Assembly: GCA_001898385.1 (NCBI GenBank)
Contig: MKTT01000117.1
Coordinates: forward strand, 1 to 61,163
Direction: 5' to 3'
DNA from: Planctomycetales bacterium 71-10
Lineage (GTDB): Bacteria > Planctomycetota > Planctomycetia > Isosphaerales > Isosphaeraceae
DNA: 61,163 nucleotides
Part shown: positions 16,011 through 24,816 of the stretch, piece after piece
Numbering within the stretch: position 1 is the stretch's first letter
Layout: each line of letters begins with the position of its first letter
Notes under the pieces: generated by a model
Database searches by the model: none
The model's input: only the letters and a program-made list of their open reading frames with translations
What the model was told of the DNA's origin: nothing
Made by a program: the position numbers and the translations under genes

Positions 16011-17291
16011 TCAGGCCAGCTTGCAGCGGCTGAAGGCCTCGGCCAGGATCGGCGCCCCGTCGACCCAGCGACGGCCGATGAAGCCGACCTCGTTGGTGTC
16101 CGCGTAGCGCTCGACCAGCCGCTGGATGCGGAGGTCCTTCACCTCGACGATCCAGTAGTAGCGGAAGCAGCCGATCGCACCGACGTAGAGGCCGGTGGTG
16201 AAGGTCGACGGGGCGAACTCGCTCTCGGCGACCGGGATCCCGAGGATCCGGTCGGGCTGCCCGGCCTGGATGGACGGCTGCCAGAGGTACTGGTTCTGCG
16301 AGTCCTTGAGCTTCATGATCGACTCGATCGCGGCTCGGCTCCAGACCCAGCGGCAGGTGGGATCGCTGCGATATCCCGCCTTGAGGCTGTACTTCATGGC
16401 GATGAGCGTGTCGGCCCCGATCGCCGTCGTCGTGTTGGTGCCCGTGACGTCGCGGGCCGTCGGGACGCCGTTGGCGGACGCCGTGAAGATGCCGAGCGGC
16501 TTGCCCGTGCCGTTGCCGGTCAGGTAGGCCTTCTCCTCCGTGATGCCGAACTTGTAGGACAGCTCGTCCTGGATGAGCGTCTCGAAGTTGGAGTCGCGGT
16601 CGGAGGCCTCGATCGAGACCTTCGCCAGCTTCGACATGAGGTAGGGTTTCAGGTCCCGACGGTCCACCGCCATGGTGGTGTCCTCGGTGACGCCCTGGAC
16701 TTCGGTCGTCCAGTCGGCGTCGGCCATGCGGGACGTCAGCCGGGGCGCGCCGAAGCTCTTCGCGCTGCCCATCTTCTGGATGCGGGCCAGGCCGCGGACG
16801 AAGACCGAGTCGTCGATCGCCTTCACGATCTCGCCGGCGAGCTGCGTCGGGGTGACGAGGTAGCCGCCCTTGCCGTCCGTGCCGAGGATGGTGTCGCGGA
16901 ACTCGCGGGGGACCTTGCCGTAGGGCACCTGGCCGGTCGCGAGCCACTCCGAGAAGACGGAGCGATATTCGGGCGATTCGCGGTACTGCTGGATGGTGCG
17001 CTGCTCGGGCTTGGCCGACGCACCGCCGGCGGTGCGGCCCTCGGAGCCGATCGGGGAGGAGACGCGGCCCTCGGCCGTTTCCAGGTCGGCCTCGGCGGCG
17101 TCGAGGCTCTCCATCGTCTCGTACTGGTCCTTCAGCGCCTGGGCGGCGTCCATCTGCCGCTTGACCTCGGCGCGGTCTTCGGCGGTCGGGCCGCCGTCGC
17201 GCTTCTGGGCTTCGTCCCACTTGGTCCGGGCCTGGGCGATCAGGCCCGCTCGCTCCTCGCGGAGCTGCACGGCGGTCTTCGCGGTCTTCAT
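16011..17291 (-). CDS. HK97-fold major capsid protein
   Basis: A 426-residue major capsid protein. Residues 1-100 are a charged, helical delta (scaffold) domain expected to be removed by the neighbouring protease. The mature part shows family traits: GTDGKGGYLVTPTQLAGEIV at about 136-155, an E-loop region, GNGTGKPLGIF at about 261-271 and a C-terminal VGFIGRRWVDGAPI. ATG 17291. Gene order portal, protease, capsid is the standard HK97 arrangement. No inserted accessory domain is apparent. Confidence 0.95.
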   Translation of the reverse strand: MKTAKTAVQLREERAGLIAQARTKWDEAQKRDGGPTAEDRAEVKRQMDAAQALKDQYETMESLDAAEADLETAEGRVSSPIGSEGRTAGGASAKPEQRTIQQYRESPEYRSVFSEWLATGQVPYGKVPREFRDTILGTDGKGGYLVTPTQLAGEIVKAIDDSVFVRGLARIQKMGSAKSFGAPRLTSRMADADWTTEVQGVTEDTTMAVDRRDLKPYLMSKLAKVSIEASDRDSNFETLIQDELSYKFGITEEKAYLTGNGTGKPLGIFTASANGVPTARDVTGTNTTTAIGADTLIAMKYSLKAGYRSDPTCRWVWSRAAIESIMKLKDSQNQYLWQPSIQAGQPDRILGIPVAESEFAPSTFTTGLYVGAIGCFRYYWIVEVKDLRIQRLVERYADTNEVGFIGRRWVDGAPILAEAFSRCKLA

Positions 17292-17348
17292 CGGTGGCGG
17301 TGTCCTGGTTGGACGGGGATGTGAGGGGGGCGTGAGGCGAGGCGGGGC

Positions 17349-17948
17349 TCAGTCGGCCTCGGCGAAGAGCAGCTCGACGTCGGCCTGGGCGATCCAGGGG
17401 TCGGGCTTGGCGAGCGCGAGGCGGGCCTGGTCGAGGGAGCGGACCGAGACCTCGGTCGCGCGGTAGGCGGCGTAGGCGACGATGCTGACGTCGTCGATGC
17501 GGGCGAACTCGGTGATCTCCCGGATCACGCCCGTCGGTTCCGATCGCCAAGACTGGCCCCGGTTGGGGTCGTCGAACATGTAGAACCGGAAGGACGACTC
17601 CGAGAGATCCCCTCGCTCGATCGAGACGAGGTAGTCGCGGGCCATCTGGGTGTCGGGCGGGTCGGCCTCGTAGCGCAGGCCGCGGGAGTCCTCGACCAGC
17701 TTCAGCGTCCCGTTGCGGGTGCGGCCGAGGATGAGCGAGGGGTCGTGATTGACCACCAGGCGGACGTCCGCCCCGGCGAGGGCCGAGGCGAAGGCCCCCG
17801 GCCGGATGATCTCCCGGAATCCGCCGAGGTCCTCGGAGGGCGAGTTGAAGACGGCCGCGTAGCCGACGATTCGACGCTTGCCGTCGACCTGGTCGACGCG
17901 CAGCTCGGCCGCAGGGAGGGAGCGGGTGTCAGGCTTGGGATTCGCCAT
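17349..17948 (-). CDS. HK97-type prohead protease
   Basis: A 199-residue serine protease of the HK97 prohead (U35) family that cuts the capsid delta domain. Visible features are the GYAAVFNSPSED opening, H68 in VVNHDPSLILGR, and the serine motif GDLSESSF with S119 as likely nucleophile. ATG 17948 lies inside the portal gene end, a 20-base overlap typical of these gene pairs. Confidence 0.93.
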   Translation of the reverse strand: MANPKPDTRSLPAAELRVDQVDGKRRIVGYAAVFNSPSEDLGGFREIIRPGAFASALAGADVRLVVNHDPSLILGRTRNGTLKLVEDSRGLRYEADPPDTQMARDYLVSIERGDLSESSFRFYMFDDPNRGQSWRSEPTGVIREITEFARIDDVSIVAYAAYRATEVSVRSLDQARLALAKPDPWIAQADVELLFAEAD

Positions 17949-19251
17949 CGGGCGGGGCCTCGGGCGTGGGAGGGGCTTCGGGCGGGGGGCCGTCGGCGTC
18001 GGCGGCGAACGGGAGGGACTTCTGGACGGGCTTCTCGGCCGGTTCTTCGCCGAGTCGTTCGAGCGTGGTGAGGTTGAGCTGGCAGGTGTACTTGTCGCCG
18101 CCCTTGGCCTTGCCGATCGGGGCCATGTTCTCCTTCCGGCGGACCTCGTCCCGGTTCATCCAGCCGTTGCGGATGGCGACCTCGTAGGCCTGGTAGCGGG
18201 CGAGGAGGTTGCCCCTGAGGAGGGCCTCGACCGTGTGCTCGACGTAATAGCCGGCCTTGCGCTCGGCCGCGCTGAAGAGCTTCAGCGCGGCCTGCTGTTC
18301 GAACCGGACGATCCACTGCATCAGGGCCGTGTTGAGGTAGTCCTGATTGCTGGCCTCCAGATTCGCCAGGTGGGCCTGGGAGTAGTCGCCGACCTTGTTG
18401 GGCGGGACGCGGTAGGGCCGGGCGACTTCGAGGACCTGGTACTTCCGCGCGTCGAGGAGCTGGGCCTTGTCGGGGTCGACGCCGATCTGCTTGTAGGTGG
18501 CGCCCTCTTCGAGCAGGGCCGTCTTGTGACGCCTGCCGTAGCCGCCGTGGCGATCGGCCCAGTCCTGGAGGAATTGCCTCCTCTTGGCCCGGTCCTTGAT
18601 GGACCCGGCCATCTCGATCACGCCGCCGGGGTCCGAACCGTTGCTGAAGAAATCGCCCTGGTAGGCCTCCTCGGCGAGGCCGACGCCGATCGCCCGCTTG
18701 ATGAGCTGGACGAAGCTCCAGCCCGAGATCCCGTCGTCGCCGAGGCCGGCGAGGTGGAAGACCTTCGCGGCGGGGAGGGACTTGCCCCCCTCGATCTCGT
18801 ACCAGAGCCGTCGCTTCGCGTCGCGGACCGGCCGGGTCGTGAACGGGTCGAGGAGGTGGAGGGATGCCGGCCGAGACCCCCGGAGGACGATCTCCGCGAA
18901 CCCGCTGCCGGTGATCAGGGCGTGCCCCATGAGGGCCTCCCGCCAGCTGACGGCCGTCGTCTCGCCGTCGGGGCTGACGTTGAGCAGGTCGTCGACCGAG
19001 TGGTCCCGGGCGAGCCGACGGCCGCCGTCGGCTTCCTGTTGATAGACCCGGCACGGCAGCATCGCCATGTCGGGGGCGATCACGTTCAGGACCGCCAGGA
19101 GCGCGGGGAAGGTGATCGCCGTCCGCTCGTTCACGACCATGCCGGCGGTGTCGGCCGTCGGGGCGTAGAACATCTCCTCGCCCTGGATGTAGCGGGGCTC
19201 GGGCTCGGGGGCGGCCCCGGCGTCGGCGGTGTAGGTGCCGTAGGGGTTCAT
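17929..19251 (-). CDS. HK97-type portal protein
   Basis: A 440-residue portal protein that forms the packaging vertex. Family traits include AVLNVIAPDMAMLPCRVYQ in the N-terminal clip region, the wing stretch with HALITGSGFAEI at about 109-120, RVPPNKVGD at about 306-314, and a Pro-rich disordered C-terminus. ATG 19251 overlaps the terminase stop (ATGA). Confidence 0.95.
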   Translation of the reverse strand: MNPYGTYTADAGAAPEPEPRYIQGEEMFYAPTADTAGMVVNERTAITFPALLAVLNVIAPDMAMLPCRVYQQEADGGRRLARDHSVDDLLNVSPDGETTAVSWREALMGHALITGSGFAEIVLRGSRPASLHLLDPFTTRPVRDAKRRLWYEIEGGKSLPAAKVFHLAGLGDDGISGWSFVQLIKRAIGVGLAEEAYQGDFFSNGSDPGGVIEMAGSIKDRAKRRQFLQDWADRHGGYGRRHKTALLEEGATYKQIGVDPDKAQLLDARKYQVLEVARPYRVPPNKVGDYSQAHLANLEASNQDYLNTALMQWIVRFEQQAALKLFSAAERKAGYYVEHTVEALLRGNLLARYQAYEVAIRNGWMNRDEVRRKENMAPIGKAKGGDKYTCQLNLTTLERLGEEPAEKPVQKSLPFAADADGPPPEAPPTPEAPPDGESQA

Positions 19252-20852
19252 AGGATGAGGATCCGCTCGGAGTCGTAGATGGAGGTGGCGTCGGCCGACG
19301 AGCCGGCCGAGGCTGCGGCGATCATGTTCACCAGGGCGGCGGCGCCGTCGATCTTCCGCCGGCTCTTCCGCTTCGAGAGCTTGATGTTGCCGGCGGCGTC
19401 CTGCTCGGCGACGGCGTTGCCGACGTGGGACCGGAGGATGGGGTTCCCGTCGTGCCGGATGCGGCGCGAGAGGATCAGTCGGAGCAGCTCCTTGGTGGGG
19501 GCGCTCAGCGACAGGAAGCCTTGCCGGAGGAACTCGACGGGGAATCCGTCCTCGTCGCGCAGGCGCAGCACCAGGTCGAGGGCGTTGGCCGGGTCGACGA
19601 AGAGCTTGACCAGCTCGTGATCCCTGGCGAGCTGCTGAATCTCCGAGCGGATGAAGTCGTAGTCGATCACCTCGCCCGGGGTGAGCTTGATGACCTTGTC
19701 GAGGGCCAGTTCGCGATACTTCTGCTGGTGCTCGCGCTCCAGCCGCTCGATGCCGGCCTCGGGGAGCCAGAACTTCGCCCGGACGTCCAGGCCCTCGTTG
19801 ACGTGGCCCCGGCCCCAGACCAGGGCCGAGAGGTCGTCGACGGTCGAGAGGTCGAGGCCCGCGTAGATGGGCTCGCCGGCGACGAAGGCGACGTGGGCGT
19901 TGCAGAGGTCCCAGCGCTCCAGGTCGACGAAGGCGGTGTCGCCGGCGGAGATGATGTTGAGCCGCAGCCGCTTGAAGTTGGCCATCAGGGCCGGCACGAG
20001 CTTGGCCTCGGCCAGCTCGGCCCGGAAGTCCTCCTCGCGGATCGTGACCCCCAGCGACGGGTTGGCCTTCCGCCAGGTCTCGGGATCGTCGATGTCGTCG
20101 TTGGGGAGGGCCCGGTAGACCACGCCGAGGTGGCGGATGTCGGGCTCGCGGCCGTCGTTGACGCGATCGCTGTACTCGCGCTGCTCGTGCCAGACGCCGT
20201 CCGCGGACTCGCCGGCGGTGGTGATCGACCCGAAGATGGGCTGGCGTCGCGAGGCGCTGGCGTAGCGCATGACGTCCCAGAGGTCGCGGGACTTCTGGCG
20301 GTGCAGTTCGTCGAAGACGATGTGCGAGGCGTTGATGCCGTCCTTCGAGGCGACGTCGGCGGAGTTGGCGACGATCACCCCGTTGCTGTCGCGGTGGGTG
20401 ATCCGCTTCTTGTACTCGATGACGTCGAAGCGGCTGGCCAGCTCGGGCGAGGCTTTGATCATCCTCGCCGCCTCGTCGAAGATGATGCCCGCCTGCTGGC
20501 GGTCGACGGCGTTGACGTAGACCTCGGGGGCCTTTTCGCCGTCGAGCAGGACGAAGGCGATGAGCAGGGCCGAGAGCAGCGTGCTCTTACCGTTCTTCTT
20601 GGCGACTTCGAGGTAGAACCGCTTGAAACGCCTGGTACCGTCCGGCATTCGCCAGCCGAACAATCGCATCAGGAAGTCCTTCTGCCAGTCCAGGAGCTTC
20701 AGGGGCTGGTTCCCCCACTCCCCCTTCGACTGGATGCAGAAGTTCTCGATGAACGCGATCAGGAGCAGTCCCGGGCGTTCGTCGAAGTAGCAGCCCTGCT
20801 TCACCGCCAGGGTGTCCGAGGCGTTGCGGATCCATTTGGCCGGGATGTGCAT
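19248..20852 (-). CDS. terL: Terminase large subunit
   Basis: A 534-residue packaging motor of the HK97/Terminase_1 type. ATPase motifs: Walker A at residues 84-91 (AKKNGKST), Walker B at 177-182 (HIVFDE, with E182 catalytic), and a coupling motif with SITTAGE at about 209-215. The nuclease domain shows GLDLS with D334 and further acidic residues at 339-340 and near residue 510. It cuts and translocates DNA into proheads with TerS. ATG 20852 is 3 bases past the TerS stop. Confidence 0.96.
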   Translation of the reverse strand: MHIPAKWIRNASDTLAVKQGCYFDERPGLLLIAFIENFCIQSKGEWGNQPLKLLDWQKDFLMRLFGWRMPDGTRRFKRFYLEVAKKNGKSTLLSALLIAFVLLDGEKAPEVYVNAVDRQQAGIIFDEAARMIKASPELASRFDVIEYKKRITHRDSNGVIVANSADVASKDGINASHIVFDELHRQKSRDLWDVMRYASASRRQPIFGSITTAGESADGVWHEQREYSDRVNDGREPDIRHLGVVYRALPNDDIDDPETWRKANPSLGVTIREEDFRAELAEAKLVPALMANFKRLRLNIISAGDTAFVDLERWDLCNAHVAFVAGEPIYAGLDLSTVDDLSALVWGRGHVNEGLDVRAKFWLPEAGIERLEREHQQKYRELALDKVIKLTPGEVIDYDFIRSEIQQLARDHELVKLFVDPANALDLVLRLRDEDGFPVEFLRQGFLSLSAPTKELLRLILSRRIRHDGNPILRSHVGNAVAEQDAAGNIKLSKRKSRRKIDGAAALVNMIAAASAGSSADATSIYDSERILIL

Positions 20853-20855
20853 GGT

Positions 20856-21269
20856 TCAGGATGGGACGGCCGTCGCCTGGAAGCCGGCGATGAACTCGCT
20901 CAGCTTGTCCTGCTCGGGCTTGGGAGGGGCCTTGATGCGGGAGCGGGAGGAGGGGGTGAGGCCGAACTCGGTGAGGAGGCGTTGGTAGGACCGGATCGCC
21001 TTGTCGTCGAGCGGGTCGAGGCGGAAGCGGGCGTAGAGGCGGCACATGAGGGCCAGGCCGTGGCGGTCGCCCTCGGTGAGGAGGCCGGCCGCCGACAGCA
21101 TCGGGGCCAGCTCCATCCAGTGCTCGCGACCATAGCCGTAGTCGTCGTCGAGGCAGTCGGGCGGTTCGAGGTCGCCGGGGGGGAGCCGGGGCTCGTCGAA
21201 GTTGATCCGGTCCTTCCGAGTCCCCTCGGCGATCTTGACGGCGGTCGGCTTAGGCTTTCTGCCGCGCAT
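20856..21269 (-). CDS. terS: Terminase small subunit (P27 family)
   Basis: A 137-residue P27-type small terminase. The N-terminus RGRKPKPTAVKIAEGTRK and the following PPDCLDDDYGYGREHWMEL match the family pattern. It recognises phage DNA and feeds it to TerL. ATG 21269 lies 20 bases inside the upstream small membrane gene. Confidence 0.92.
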   Translation of the reverse strand: MRGRKPKPTAVKIAEGTRKDRINFDEPRLPPGDLEPPDCLDDDYGYGREHWMELAPMLSAAGLLTEGDRHGLALMCRLYARFRLDPLDDKAIRSYQRLLTEFGLTPSSRSRIKAPPKPEQDKLSEFIAGFQATAVPS

Positions 21270-21432
21270 GGGTCTTGAGCCGTTCGGACGCCAACTCGCC
21301 GACGTGCATGATGCCCAGCAGGATCACCACGAAGGGCAGCAAGGTCCCGGCGAGGAACAGGATGCCCACCAGCGAGAACAGGACGACGGCGATGAGGGCG
21401 AGGGCCTCAAGGGCCTTCAGGATGGAATTCAT
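21250..21432 (-). CDS. Small two-helix membrane protein
   Basis: A 60-residue protein, mostly one long hydrophobic stretch (about residues 9-43) that could form two short membrane helices, with a basic C-terminus. ATG 21432. It overlaps TerS by 20 bases. Size and topology fit a holin-like or membrane-accessory protein; the location between HNH and TerS gives no further clue. Confidence 0.6.
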   Translation of the reverse strand: MNSILKALEALALIAVVLFSLVGILFLAGTLLPFVVILLGIMHVGELASERLKTHARQKA

Positions 21433-21532
21433 AGATGGGGATGGCTCGGGTCGGGAAGAGGCGAATCACCAATTTTGTCACGACGCGCGCGAGGCTCCAG
21501 CTGCGGTCTTCGGGCCCACGGGCCTAGCGAAA

Positions 21533-21871
21533 TCACACCCCCCTGGGGGGGCCGGAGCGCGAGGCGTGGAGGCGGCTGTGGCAGGCGTGGCAGAGGACCT
21601 GGAGGTTGTCCAGCAGCAGACCCAGCGAACGATCGTCGCGAAGCTCGACCTTGTGGTGGACGTGGGAGCCGGGGTTGAGGCGGCGAGGCTTGGCCTGGAG
21701 GCACAGCTCGCACAGGGGCGATTGCGAGAGCTTGACCTTCCGCACCTTCTTCCAGGCGGAGGAGTTGTAGAACTGCTTGGAATCCTGATCTCGACGGGTT
21801 CGGTCGTAATCACGACGGGTCGACTGTGATAGGTCCGGCGTCGATCTGTGATAGGGGATCCGCTGGGGCAC
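21533..21871 (-). CDS. HNH endonuclease
   Basis: A 112-residue HNH nuclease of the type encoded next to HK97-family terminases, where it assists DNA cleavage at packaging. The metal and catalytic pattern is visible: C54xxC57, H72-H73, N89, C94xxC97 and H98/H102. Start GTG 21871 overlaps the preceding gene by 62 bases; no later start preserves the SKQFYNSSAWKKVR segment of the family. Confidence 0.9.
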   Translation of the reverse strand: MPQRIPYHRSTPDLSQSTRRDYDRTRRDQDSKQFYNSSAWKKVRKVKLSQSPLCELCLQAKPRRLNPGSHVHHKVELRDDRSLGLLLDNLQVLCHACHSRLHASRSGPPRGV

Positions 21872-22061
21872 TGGACCAGGTCTCGGGGTCGGTTCTCGCG
21901 GCGAGCCTGTGGCTCACGACCATCTGGCAGAGGTGGATTCCCAGGCGGAACTCCGCGAGGTCGTCGGGGTGTCCCGGCTCGGCCCCTTGAAGCTCCAGGA
22001 AGGCGTTCCAGGCCGCGGCCAGCCGGACGACGACCTTCCGCTCTCGGGCCGTCGTCTTCAT
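21810..22061 (-). CDS. Small phage protein, unknown
   Basis: An 83-residue helical protein starting MKTTARERKVVVRLAAAWN. ATG 22061 overlaps the preceding stop as ATGA. Its last 20 codons overlap the HNH gene. No family recognised. Confidence 0.6.
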   Translation of the reverse strand: MKTTARERKVVVRLAAAWNAFLELQGAEPGHPDDLAEFRLGIHLCQMVVSHRLAARTDPETWSSAPADPLSQIDAGPITVDPS

Positions 22062-22414
22062 CCTCTCAGCGTCCGCCGCGGCGGTTCCTGGTCCTGTCGG
22101 CCCATCAGGCCGACGATCGCCTGTTGCAGGTCCCGGATGGCCTTCTGGGTCTGCTCCTCGGATTCCTTCCGGCTTCGTTCCGCCTCGACTCGGGCCCGAT
22201 CCGCCTCGGCCCTCCGGCGGTCCTTCTGGCGCTCGATGTAGAGGTTCCCGGCCAGCGAGGCCAGGGCCAGCAAGGCCCCCAGCCAGGTCCCGGTGGGGAT
22301 CTGATAGACGGTCGCGACGATCGAACAGGAGGCCCCGGACGCCGACCCGCAAAGGAGGTAGGGAGAGGTGTCGGTGGGAAGCGAGACGTGGGGGAGGGTC
22401 GGCAGGTGGAACAC
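22058..22414 (-). CDS. Spanin-like single-span coiled-coil protein
   Basis: A 118-residue protein with one membrane segment (about residues 41-60, PTGTWLGALLALASLAGNLY) followed by a highly charged coiled coil rich in Glu, Arg and Lys. This layout resembles the inner-membrane spanin (Rz) or some holin accessories. The start appears to be GTG 22414 without a strong ribosome site. It is in the lysis region; a lipoprotein upstream (24927-25367) could be the outer partner. The pairing is inference. Confidence 0.6.
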   Translation of the reverse strand: MFHLPTLPHVSLPTDTSPYLLCGSASGASCSIVATVYQIPTGTWLGALLALASLAGNLYIERQKDRRRAEADRARVEAERSRKESEEQTQKAIRDLQQAIVGLMGRQDQEPPRRTLRG

Positions 22415-22465
22415 GGGTCGGCGTCCGGGCGGAGAGGTGCTATCGGGGCGGGGTTGCGCGGGGCG

Positions 22466-22909
22466 TCAGGAGACCGGGCCGATGGTCTCGTCGACAGGCT
22501 CGACGTCGGGCGTCGGCTCCGGCTCGGGACTGGTCTCGGTGTCGGGCGTCGGCCCCAGCTCCGGCTCCGGATCGGGGTCGGGAGTCGGCTCCGGCTCGGG
22601 CGTGGGCTCCAGTTCTGGGGCCGGCGTGGGCTCCGGCTCGGCGATCTCGAAGTCGCCGGCGATCGTCTCGACGCGGTAGTACGGCGGCCAGTTCGAGTAG
22701 TAGCTCTCGGAGACCGTGTAGACGGAGACGGAGCCGTCGGGGTTGACCAGGGCGGCCTTCCGGCCCTTCTGGCTCTTCAGGGCCTTCACGACATCGTCGG
22801 AGGCGTCGGCGGCGACGCCCTCGGCGTTGTGGAGGGACGCCTTGGCGGCGGCGACGTCGGCGACGGCCGCCAGGGCGACGGCGGCGATCTGGCTGAACTT
22901 CTTCGACAT
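22466..22909 (-). CDS. Protein with Pro-Glu-Pro-Thr tail
   Basis: A 147-residue protein. Residues 1-85 (MSKKFSQIAAVALAAVADVA onward) are helical with SVSVYTVSESYYSNWPPYYRV near 60-80; the second half is PEPEPTPEP-like low-complexity sequence. ATG 22909 chosen; an in-frame ATG at 22975 is possible. Function unknown. The tail is akin to that of the 15660-15947 protein. Confidence 0.6.
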   Translation of the reverse strand: MSKKFSQIAAVALAAVADVAAAKASLHNAEGVAADASDDVVKALKSQKGRKAALVNPDGSVSVYTVSESYYSNWPPYYRVETIAGDFEIAEPEPTPAPELEPTPEPEPTPDPDPEPELGPTPDTETSPEPEPTPDVEPVDETIGPVS

Positions 22910-23113
22910 GGGCGGGGTGGGATCCGGTGGGAGAGTGGAGAGGGAGAGAGCATCCAGAGGAACCGCAGCAATCACACCCGACGGCTCTGATCTTTTCGGC
23001 GGTCGCCCGCCGTGTCCGGTCTCGATGCCGACGCCGTGGATTCGACGTCTCCGGGTCGCCCGACTTCCAGCCTCTCGGCTGGTCTCCGCGGGTGGGCTCT
23101 CAGCGGGCGATCG

Positions 23114-23515
23114 TCAGGGCATCAGGACTTCGACGACGTCCCGGAGCTTCGCGTTGGCCGCCTCAACCTCCTCGAAAAGCTTCTCCAGCCTCTCGATCCG
23201 CTCGTCCCTCTCGGCGATCGCCGACGGGTCCTCGGGCTTCGGGGCCTGCGAGGGCTTGAAGCCTTGACCCCAGAGATTGTCGACCAGCGACTGAACCTCT
23301 CGGGCCGGGATCATGAAGTCGTGAATCCGCGTCTGGCCGCTGACGTAGTCCTCGATCTTGAGGCGCAGCTCTACGGCGTTCAGTTCGGGACGATGGCGGC
23401 TGGTGATGGTGGTCTTGTTCAAGGTGGGCTGCTCTGACTCGCTGATTGGGAAGTCCGGCCGGTTCGGAACCAGCAGGGCTTGGATGTGAGGGGAGAGGAA
23501 GTTGTACGGCGGCAC
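23114..23515 (-). CDS. Coiled-coil phage protein (possibly frameshifted N-terminus)
   Basis: A 133-residue protein, beta-rich first and ending in a coiled coil (about residues 98-128, rich in ERDERIERLEKLFEEVE). As annotated it starts at GTG 23515, which has no ribosome site. Upstream, an ATG at 23603 in another frame overlaps the holin-like stop as ATGA and encodes 27 plausible residues. A single base shift near 23522 would join them into one protein of about 162 residues. Confidence 0.6.
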   Translation of the reverse strand: MPPYNFLSPHIQALLVPNRPDFPISESEQPTLNKTTITSRHRPELNAVELRLKIEDYVSGQTRIHDFMIPAREVQSLVDNLWGQGFKPSQAPKPEDPSAIAERDERIERLEKLFEEVEAANAKLRDVVEVLMP

Positions 23516-23522
23516 GGCGGAC

Positions 23523-23603
23523 GTCTCCGCTGAAGGAGGCCGGGTCGACGGCCATCTCGATGCGATGCTCGAAGACCCGCCCGTCCGAGGTTCGGAGGAG
23601 CAT
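23523..23603 (-). pseudogene. Likely 5' part of the preceding gene, out of frame
   Basis: ATG 23603 overlaps the stop of the holin-like gene (ATGA). It reads MLLRTSDGRVFEHRIEMAVD and then enters a frame that becomes implausible low-complexity sequence. The natural continuation is the frame of 23114-23515, so an indel or sequencing error is suspected. Confidence 0.4.
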
Positions 23604-23833
23604 CAGGCCTTCGCGGCGGGGACGCCGATCGCCGCCCGGAGCTGGGCCACCTTGGCCCCGCTGTGGACGGCCGCCGCGGCGGCGACCAGGGCGGAGAGCA
23701 GCTCGGGGAGGCCGGTGAAGTCGCCGACCGAGAGCTTGCCGCAGAGCACGGCCAGGACGGCCAGGACGGGGGCGAGTTTCTTGATGAAGGCGACGGCCGT
23801 GGCCGCGAAGGCGATGAGCGAGGCGATCTTCAT
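23603..23833 (-). CDS. Small hydrophobic holin-like protein
   Basis: A 76-residue protein with two hydrophobic segments (about residues 4-35 and 43-58) and a short polar C-terminus. Size, topology and position right after the papain-like peptidase gene suggest a holin or membrane accessory for lysis. ATG 23833; the stop is overlapped by the next ATG. Confidence 0.6.
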   Translation of the reverse strand: MKIASLIAFAATAVAFIKKLAPVLAVLAVLCGKLSVGDFTGLPELLSALVAAAAAVHSGAKVAQLRAAIGVPAAKA

Positions 23834-23895
23834 GCAGTCCCTTCGATCGATGGGTCGGTGGAAGTCAAAACTCACTTCCACGAGGCGGGTGAGGT

Positions 23896-24807
23896 TCATG
23901 CGGCCGAGGCGTAGGACCAGTGGGCGGGGAGCCGGCGCTCGACGAACGCGGGGGCCTGGCGGAGGGCCCACGAGTCGCCCTGGGCGAGCATGGCCTCGAC
24001 GACGTAGCGGTCGGCCCAGAAGCTGTAGGAGGGCTGGTCGAGGGCCAGCGGGCCGGAGGGGACGTCGGGGCCCCAGGACTGGAGGATGCACGCCCCCGGC
24101 CGGTCGAACCGAACGCCGCCGATCAGCATGCAGTGGCCCCAGGTGCCGCCCGGCGTGCAGAAGCCCCAGGCGTCGCGAGGGTTGACCCGACGCCAGGAGT
24201 CCTCGAACCCCTGGTTGGAGCAGATCGTCACGGGATAGCCGTTCCTCATCGCGGCGACCAGCTCGGCCCAGGTGGTGACCCTGGCGGCCCCGCCGAGCCT
24301 GTAGGCCCCCGCGGCCCGTTTCACGTCGGCGGGCGCCCCGTAGCGGCCCCAGGCGGTCGCCCGGGCCCCGCCGTCGGGTCCCGGGGCTCCGACCATCTCG
24401 ACGCTGGCCACGCCGATGGTCTGCATGGCCTTCACGGCCGCCGATCCATACGACCCGTCGCCGCGGCCGAGGATGCCGGCGACCTCGCGAGACGTCGCAT
24501 AGACGAAGACGGTGTCCGTCTCGCGATACTCGCTGGGCTCGCCCAGGGCGATCTCCACGCACTGGAGGAGGTCCACGCCGTGGCCGTGGCCGTCGCCGAC
24601 GCACTCGCCGACGTCCTGGGCGAAGTACTTCGGGTAGCCGCCCAGGACGTCCCGGAAGGCCTTGTACAGGAGGATCGGCCGGCCGTCGTGCTCGTCGCCG
24701 ACGAGCCGAGGGGCGACCGATCCGAAGAACGGATACTCGTCGGCCGTGGCGAAGTGGCCGCCGTCGTCGAACCAGCCGGGAGCGGGGGCGAAGGCCTCGG
24801 GACCCAT
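23896..24807 (-). CDS. Papain-like cysteine peptidase, candidate endolysin
   Basis: A 303-residue protein with a papain-type arrangement: Q64 and C69 in QDVGECVGDGHG, H225 in GTWGHCMLIGG, and a QSWG box at 243-246 equivalent to the NSWG of papains. No signal peptide or membrane segment. Located among small membrane proteins, a lipoprotein and a spanin-like gene, it is the only hydrolase in the lysis area and thus the best endolysin candidate. Papain-like folds do occur among peptidoglycan amidases and endopeptidases, but the substrate cannot be read from the sequence. ATG 24807. Confidence 0.7.
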   Translation of the reverse strand: MGPEAFAPAPGWFDDGGHFATADEYPFFGSVAPRLVGDEHDGRPILLYKAFRDVLGGYPKYFAQDVGECVGDGHGHGVDLLQCVEIALGEPSEYRETDTVFVYATSREVAGILGRGDGSYGSAAVKAMQTIGVASVEMVGAPGPDGGARATAWGRYGAPADVKRAAGAYRLGGAARVTTWAELVAAMRNGYPVTICSNQGFEDSWRRVNPRDAWGFCTPGGTWGHCMLIGGVRFDRPGACILQSWGPDVPSGPLALDQPSYSFWADRYVVEAMLAQGDSWALRQAPAFVERRLPAHWSYASAA

Positions 24808-24816
24808 GATCGAACC

